Assembly (NCBI GenBank): GCA_009705025.1
Contig: WLDA01000014.1
Span: forward strand, 1 to 11,114
Source of the DNA: Actinomycetota bacterium
GTDB lineage: Bacteria > Actinomycetota > Actinomycetes > Nanopelagicales > Nanopelagicaceae
DNA: 11,114 nt
Direction: 5' to 3'
Part shown: piece after piece, positions 7,381-11,114 of the stretch
Layout: each line of letters begins with the position of its first letter
Position numbering within the stretch: the first letter of the stretch is position 1
Position numbers and translations under genes: made by a program
Notes under the pieces: generated by a model
Told to the model about the DNA's origin: nothing
Databases searched by the model: none
Seen by the model: the letters and a program-made list of their open reading frames with translations, nothing else

Positions 7381-9522
7381 ATGAAATTCACTGATGGCTT
7401 CTGGCTTATGCGCAAGGGTGTACATGCTAAATATGCACTCCACCCTCATCGAATCCAATCGGAGAACAATTCTCTAAAAGTTTTGGCAGCAACAAAGACA
7501 ATCAATCACCGTGGAGATGTGCTCAATGCCGCGACTTTGACAATGTTTATGGATTCACCTCTTTCCGATGTAATTCGTATCAAAGTAGTTCACCATGCCG
7601 GCGGGGATGCACCGATTCGCTTTACCCTTGATGAAAGTGCTCCAAAGACTTCTTTTGCAGAAGATGAGAAGAGTGCACAATTTAGCGCTGGTGCTCTGAC
7701 TGCAAAATTACATAAGGGTAAGAAATGGAACTTAGAGTTTCTGGCTAATAATAAAGTTGTTACAACTCAAGGCGAGAAGAGCTTTGCAAGTATCGATAAT
7801 TCCGATGGAAAGCATTACATCAATGTTCAAATGGGCTTAGGTGTTGGCGAAAGTGTTTATGGTTTAGGTGAGCGCTTCACATCCTTTATCAAAAATGGCC
7901 AAAGCGTCGAGATTTACAATCAAGATGGCGGAACATCGAGTGAGCAGGCGTATAAAAATATTCCCTTCTATATAACTAATGCTGGTTACGGAGTCTTCAT
8001 CAATCATGCTGGTCGAGTCTCTATGGAGATCGCCAGTGAGGCAGTTGAGCGAGTTCAGTTCTCTGTCGAAGGCGAAGAGCTCGAGTACTTAGTTATTTAT
8101 GGTCCAACACCAAAGGAGATCCTCAAGAAATACACGGCGCTAACTGGACGCGCACCAGTTGTTCCTCACTGGTCATTTGGTTTGTGGCTCTCAACATCCT
8201 TTGTTACTAATTATGACGAAGCAACTGTCACCTCATTTATTGAAGAGATGAAGAGCCGTGATATTCCACTGAGCGTTTTCCACTTTGATTGCTACTGGAT
8301 GCGCGAGTTTGAGTGGAGTAACTTCCAATGGGATCCACGTGTATTTCCAGATCCAAAGGCAATGCTCACTCGCCTCAAGAGCCAAGGTCTACATATTTCA
8401 TTGTGGATCAACAGCTACATCGCGCAAGAATCTCCACTTTTTACTGAAGGTAAAGAAAATGGTTATTTACTCAAGCGAGCCGATGGATCAGTATGGCAAT
8501 GGGATCTATGGCAGGCAGGTCTTGCAGTTGTAGATTTCACAAATCCTGCTGCGCGTGATTGGTATAAATCAAAGTTGCGTGCACTCCTTGATATGGGCGT
8601 AGATGCTTTCAAGACTGATTTTGGCGAAAGAATTCCAACTGATGTCGTCTACTTTGATAACTCGCATCCTGACGATATGCATAACTATTACACGCTTCTC
8701 TATAACCAAACTGTTTTTGAACTTCTGCAAGAGCGAAATCCTAAAGATGCGATTGTCTTTGCACGCAGCGCAACAGTTGGTGGCCAAAAATATCCAGTTC
8801 ACTGGGGCGGAGATAACTCATCCTCATTTGAATCCATGGCTGAAACGCTTCGTGGTGGTTTAAGTTTGGGATTGAGCGGATTTGGTTATTGGAGCCATGA
8901 CATTGGTGGCTTTGAGGGAACTCCAGATCCTGCTGTCTTCAAACGATGGTTGCCTTTTGGTCTCTTGAGTTCACATTCGCGTCTGCATGGAAATGAATCA
9001 GTTCGTGTTCCATGGATATTTGATGAAGAGGCAGTTGATGTAACTCGCAAATTCACAAAGCTGAAAGCTTCGTTGATGCCTTATCTATACAGCGTTGCAC
9101 ACGAAGCACGCGAGCTTGGTCTGCCAATGGCTCGCGCAATGCTCATTGAATTTCCAGAAGATCGCACATGCCATTTCTTAGATCAGCAATATATGTTTGG
9201 CTCATCTTTACTAGTTGCACCAGTATTTAGCGCTACCGGAGAAGTTGAGTTCTACTTACCTGCTGGAACGTGGACAAACTTCTTTACCGGCGCACAGATC
9301 GTTGGCCCACAATGGGTAAAGGAAAAGCACGGCTTTGATTCGTTGCCACTCTACGTTCGCGAGAAATCAGTCCTGGTTCTAGGTCGCGATGACACATTTG
9401 ATTATGACTACCAGAGCGCTACAGATATTCGTGGATACGCCCTTGAAAAAGGTGAGAGCGCATCAGCAACTATTTATAGCCACCTAAACGATAAAGCTAA
9501 GACGGTAACTGTTACAGGTTAG
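7381..9522 (+). CDS. yicI: GH31 alpha-xylosidase, YicI type
   Basis: This family 31 retaining glycoside hydrolase probably releases alpha-xylose from the non-reducing end of xyloglucan fragments such as isoprimeverose. An N-terminal beta-sandwich (about 1-255) with VYGLGERFTSF (159-169) leads into the (beta/alpha)8 barrel from about 260. The nucleophile is Asp413 in KTDFGERIP and the acid/base is Asp478 in HWGGDNSSS, closely matching YicI Asp416 and Asp482. FHFDCYWM (300-307) keeps the Cys-aromatic pair (Cys304-Tyr305; Cys-Phe in E. coli) that favours xylosides over glucosides. There is no signal peptide, so it should act in the cytoplasm on imported oligosaccharides, yet no transporter is nearby. 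The protein has 713 residues against about 772 in E. coli and stops at KTVTVTG, where I recall the YicI C-terminal beta domain continuing for roughly 50 residues. Its stop overlaps the convergent neighbour by 4 nt. The family is certain; an alpha-glucosidase activity is not excluded. Confidence 0.9.
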   Translation: MKFTDGFWLMRKGVHAKYALHPHRIQSENNSLKVLAATKTINHRGDVLNAATLTMFMDSPLSDVIRIKVVHHAGGDAPIRFTLDESAPKTSFAEDEKSAQFSAGALTAKLHKGKKWNLEFLANNKVVTTQGEKSFASIDNSDGKHYINVQMGLGVGESVYGLGERFTSFIKNGQSVEIYNQDGGTSSEQAYKNIPFYITNAGYGVFINHAGRVSMEIASEAVERVQFSVEGEELEYLVIYGPTPKEILKKYTALTGRAPVVPHWSFGLWLSTSFVTNYDEATVTSFIEEMKSRDIPLSVFHFDCYWMREFEWSNFQWDPRVFPDPKAMLTRLKSQGLHISLWINSYIAQESPLFTEGKENGYLLKRADGSVWQWDLWQAGLAVVDFTNPAARDWYKSKLRALLDMGVDAFKTDFGERIPTDVVYFDNSHPDDMHNYYTLLYNQTVFELLQERNPKDAIVFARSATVGGQKYPVHWGGDNSSSFESMAETLRGGLSLGLSGFGYWSHDIGGFEGTPDPAVFKRWLPFGLLSSHSRLHGNESVRVPWIFDEEAVDVTRKFTKLKASLMPYLYSVAHEARELGLPMARAMLIEFPEDRTCHFLDQQYMFGSSLLVAPVFSATGEVEFYLPAGTWTNFFTGAQIVGPQWVKEKHGFDSLPLYVREKSVLVLGRDDTFDYDYQSATDIRGYALEKGESASATIYSHLNDKAKTVTVTG

Positions 9523-10280
9523 TTAGTTTTGAAAGTAACTGAAACCGTTGATGTAATTGTCTTATCAATAGATGAAGTGTCGTAAGCACCCATATCTGAT
9601 GTCATTGTTGAGTCAGGAGTAGTGACTTGGAAAGGTCCACTCTTCACACTCATAACAGCGCCAACTGATCCACCAACAGCCTTTGTAAGGGCTTCTGCAC
9701 GAACCTTTGCATCCTGCATTGCCTCACCTAATAACTGTGGGCGAAGGTCAGCGAGAGTCGAAACATAATATTGAGGTCCGTAGTTATTTACTGGAACTCC
9801 ACTTTGCAAAAGTGTTCCGATTCCTTGGCTCAACTTAGAGATGAGTTGAACATCAGTGGAGCGAATAGTGACATCGCGTGATGCGCGGTAAGAAAGAATA
9901 CGACCTGTTGAGTTTCCGTTGAGATATTCCTCATTGGCATATGTTGACACTGGTCCAAGTGTGAGTGCCTCTGCTGGAATTCCACCATCGGATAAATACT
10001 TAGTAAGTGAATCAACACCTGCACCAACTCGAGTTACTGCATCTGCAACTTTTGGAGCAGAGAGTGCGACAGAAAGTGTCCATACTGCATTATCGGCAAC
10101 TGCTGCGACTTTGGCCGAACCTGTAACAGTGATTCCATTTGCACTTCGCGCAGCAAATCCTGAACCAACTTTTGTAAGGCCACCACCTAACGCGATTGCA
10201 AGAATGACAGCAGCAACAATGACTGTTACAGCTTTGCGACGTTCGATGGTAATGATTGGACTTTCAGGTAGTTGGCTCAT
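9519..10280 (-). CDS. Membrane-anchored SIMPL (DUF541) domain protein
   Basis: The 253-residue protein belongs to the SIMPL/DUF541 family (E. coli YggE is a member). Residues 1-16 are a short cytoplasmic tail ending in ERRK. Residues 17-35 are a hydrophobic helix, and the rest should lie outside the membrane, anchored by an uncleaved signal. The SIMPL domain (about 48-252) starts with ITVTGSAKVAAVADNAVWT and includes the family's LGEAMQDAKVRAEALTKAVGG stretch near 185-205, followed by a Thr/Ser-rich end closing in TSTVSVTFKTN. YggE has been linked to oxidative-stress resistance, but the biochemical role of the family is unknown. A strong extended -10 box lies 6 nt before the ATG. It lies 16 bp downstream of the DUF3145 gene, which may also read into it. 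Its stop overlaps the GH31 stop on the other strand. Confidence 0.85.
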   Translation of the reverse strand: MSQLPESPIITIERRKAVTVIVAAVILAIALGGGLTKVGSGFAARSANGITVTGSAKVAAVADNAVWTLSVALSAPKVADAVTRVGAGVDSLTKYLSDGGIPAEALTLGPVSTYANEEYLNGNSTGRILSYRASRDVTIRSTDVQLISKLSQGIGTLLQSGVPVNNYGPQYYVSTLADLRPQLLGEAMQDAKVRAEALTKAVGGSVGAVMSVKSGPFQVTTPDSTMTSDMGAYDTSSIDKTITSTVSVTFKTN

Positions 10281-10286
10281 AGTTAC

Positions 10287-10295
10287 ATTCTAGCA
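10287..10295 (-). promoter_or_regulatory. Extended -10 promoter of the SIMPL gene, leaderless type
   Basis: On the minus strand the bases read TGC-TAGAAT: a TANNNT hexamer (10287-10292) preceded by the TGN of an extended -10 element. Six nucleotides separate it from the ATG at 10280. No -35 match is seen at normal spacing, as is usual for extended -10 promoters. The site fills most of the 16-bp gap after the DUF3145 stop, so the gene is probably transcribed independently despite the tight packing. Confidence 0.55.
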
Positions 10296-10296
10296 A

Positions 10297-10806
10297 TTAG
10301 ATTGCGCGAAGGTGTGACACTTCTTGGAGATCTACTCCTCTAAAACGTTCTAATTCAAATTCCCATGAAGTTCCAAGAATGAGGGCGAGCCCCTGACGCA
10401 AAGACTCTTCGTCAAAACTTGTATCTAATAAATGCGTTACCGAGAATTCACTAATTTGAATTGCACCAGCAGCATCAGTTACTCCCCTATGAATTCCTAG
10501 CTCTGGAGTGAATCTGAAAATTTCTCCGCCGTTATCGCCAAATTCTTGTACTTCAAAATGAATGTAATGCCATGTGCGAAGTGAGCTAGCTATTTCACTA
10601 GCTCGACCTGTTACATCGCGCCATTCCACTGTTGATCTATATGTTCCTGCAATAAGTGGTTGGCTTTTCCATTCAAGTTCAACATGATTGCCGAGCACGC
10701 TTTGAATTGCCCAATCAACATGGCGACGAAGCGCCGATGGCAATGAATGAATGACTAATAAACCCCGTGCCTGGTTACGGCTAGGTGGTGGCGACAAACG
10801 TTCCAT
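10297..10806 (-). CDS. DUF3145 family protein of unknown function
   Basis: The protein is a soluble, mixed alpha/beta protein of 169 residues with no membrane segment and no catalytic motif I recognise. DUF3145 membership is judged from ARGLLVIHSLPSALRRHVDWA near the N-terminus, the WKSQPLIAGTYRSTVEW region, SLRTWHYIHFEV, FTPELGIHRGV and a C-terminal LILGTSWEFELERFR, which match my memory of actinobacterial members. I use the ATG at 10806 because it puts about 13 residues before the conserved RGLLVIHS, as in relatives. An in-frame ATG at 10860 would add 18 residues; it has an AAGG 4 nt upstream, but those codons include CGG, AGG and ACG, which are uncommon in neighbouring genes. I recall family members close to fatty acid synthesis genes in Streptomyces, and this gene too is within 3 kb of the fab cluster. 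That link is a hint, not a function. Confidence 0.75.
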   Translation of the reverse strand: MERLSPPPSRNQARGLLVIHSLPSALRRHVDWAIQSVLGNHVELEWKSQPLIAGTYRSTVEWRDVTGRASEIASSLRTWHYIHFEVQEFGDNGGEIFRFTPELGIHRGVTDAAGAIQISEFSVTHLLDTSFDEESLRQGLALILGTSWEFELERFRGVDLQEVSHLRAI

Positions 10807-11001
10807 GGTTCTCAAATCTCTCGTAGCAAGGTGCGCCTTATGCGACCTTCCCCGGTCCATAACGCCTTACATACGCGATTTGATATGCCAATTACACACC
10901 TTGCACGCTCATACTGTCTACCCCTGCTTTAGGTATACGCGCCCGTAGCCTGTACGCTTCTACACAGTCGGACGCTTAATCAGTACCCGTTTCATGTATT
11001 A

Positions 11002-11007
11002 CATAAT
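11002..11007 (+). promoter_or_regulatory. Possible -10 box for the cold-shock gene
   Basis: CATAAT matches TATAAT at five of six positions. If used, transcription would start near 11014 and leave a 5' leader of roughly 70 nt that includes the hairpin at 11035-11059. No good -35 hexamer lies 16-18 nt upstream, so the call is tentative. Confidence 0.3.
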
Positions 11008-11034
11008 CGGTATCGCTGGAGCAAGAGGAAGACC

Positions 11035-11059
11035 GTGTTACGAGGAATTCTCGGAACAC
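11035..11059 (+). promoter_or_regulatory. Hairpin in the 5' leader of the cold-shock gene
   Basis: GTGTT (11035-11039) pairs with AACAC (11055-11059). After one A-G mismatch, CGAG (11041-11044) pairs with CTCG (11050-11053) around a GAATT loop. The result is nine base pairs with one internal mismatch. It ends 10 nt before the ribosome binding site. No T tract follows, so it is not an ordinary terminator. A role in temperature-dependent translation or RNA stability is inferred from how E. coli cspA is controlled. Confidence 0.45.
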
Positions 11060-11069
11060 CCACATATCG

Positions 11070-11074
11070 AAGGA
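11070..11074 (+). promoter_or_regulatory. Ribosome binding site of the cold-shock gene
   Basis: AAGGA lies 11 nt before the ATG at 11086, in an A-rich stretch. It is one of the few clear Shine-Dalgarno sequences here and contrasts with the leaderless starts of several neighbours, indicating that this mRNA has a real 5' leader. Confidence 0.6.
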
Positions 11075-11085
11075 AAAGTAAAAAC

Positions 11086-11114
11086 ATGGCAACAGGCACA
11101 GTTAAGTGGTTCAA
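11086..11114 (+). CDS. cspA: Cold-shock protein, N-terminus only
   Basis: Nine complete codons read MATGTVKWF, with Asn expected next. This is the classic start of CspA-family proteins, about 67 residues long, which bind single-stranded RNA and DNA through an OB fold and act as RNA chaperones in the cytoplasm. The RNA-binding motifs RNP1 and RNP2 lie beyond the window. The start is fixed by the AAGGA site and by the family N-terminus. The leader contains a stable hairpin. Which csp paralogue this is, and whether it is cold-induced or constitutive, cannot be told from nine residues. Confidence 0.88.

Larger units (their letters stand above)
10807..11085. promoter_or_regulatory. Divergent intergenic region between the DUF3145 and cold-shock genes
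   Basis: No gene, tRNA or repeat is recognisable in these 279 bases. The left end contains the possible 18-codon N-terminal extension of the DUF3145 gene. I find no convincing promoter for that gene. The right end holds the cold-shock gene control elements listed separately. The middle (about 10861-10990) contains nothing I can name. Confidence 0.5.

Noticed and set aside
9505..9539. Possible bidirectional terminator at the GH31/SIMPL junction
   Set aside because: GTAAC/GTTAC pairings give at most 4-5 bp stems, with only a short TTTT nearby; too weak to call.
9919..10293. 124-codon open frame on the plus strand opposite the SIMPL gene
   Set aside because: Composition follows the antisense of the SIMPL gene, there is no start signal, and no domain is seen.
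10807..10860. 18-codon N-terminal extension of the DUF3145 protein
   Set aside because: Codons such as CGG and AGG are unlike the neighbouring genes, and the shorter form fits family length. It has an AAGG site 4 nt before its ATG, so it is not fully excluded.
10751..10948. 65-codon open frame on the plus strand across the DUF3145 start and intergenic DNA
   Set aside because: It is partly antisense to DUF3145, has no ribosome binding site or known motif, and is Arg/Cys-rich as expected of random frames.
1..11114. Mobile elements, CRISPR arrays, tRNA or rRNA genes, phage or defence genes
   Set aside because: I looked for transposase motifs, regular repeats and tRNA-like ends on both strands and found none. 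All genes look vertically inherited housekeeping or ordinary accessory genes.

Overview
The window looks like a chromosomal core region of a low-GC actinobacterium (Actinomycetota). The case rests on an actinobacterial gene order (fabD-fabH-acpP-fabF followed by an AccD6-like carboxyltransferase), an etfB-etfA-cysteine desulfurase run like that of mycobacteria and streptomycetes, a DUF3145 protein (a family I know only from Actinobacteria), and start signals of the leaderless type common in that phylum. The codons are unusually AT-rich for Actinobacteria. A streamlined planktonic lineage such as acI/Nanopelagicales would fit, but that is inference.

Layout. Positions 1-2303 are read leftward: etfB (1518-2303), etfA (571-1521, 4-nt overlap) and a cysteine desulfurase cut by the window edge (1-560). 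A 106-bp divergent control region (2304-2409) carries two outward-facing promoters and a perfect 10-bp palindrome between them. Positions 2410-7338 are read rightward and form a compact type II fatty acid synthesis operon: fabD, fabH, acpP, fabF and an acyl-CoA carboxylase beta subunit. A 110-bp gap before acpP is its only long break. Next comes a YicI-type family GH31 alpha-xylosidase (7381-9522), probably with its own leaderless promoter. It collides tail to tail, with a 4-nt overlap, with a leftward membrane-anchored SIMPL protein (9519-10280). A leftward DUF3145 gene (10297-10806) precedes that one. After a 279-bp gap a rightward cold-shock protein gene starts at 11086 and runs off the window.

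How the genes work together. The carboxyltransferase should supply malonyl-CoA. FabD moves malonyl onto the AcpP phosphopantetheine arm, FabH starts the chains and FabF elongates them. FabG, the dehydratase, the enoyl reductase and the biotinylated alpha subunit must be encoded elsewhere. The divergent etfBA pair makes the electron carrier that takes electrons from acyl-CoA and other dehydrogenases, so fatty acid synthesis and an oxidative electron pathway share one control region.

Most of the window is conserved housekeeping DNA, and I do not see a new multi-gene system. The points most worth checking are the palindrome in the etfB/fabD divergent region, the repeated pattern of a -10 box 6-7 nt before the start codon, a strong hairpin in the cold-shock gene leader, the shortened GH31 C-terminus with its overlapping convergent neighbour, and the DUF3145 gene near the fatty acid cluster.
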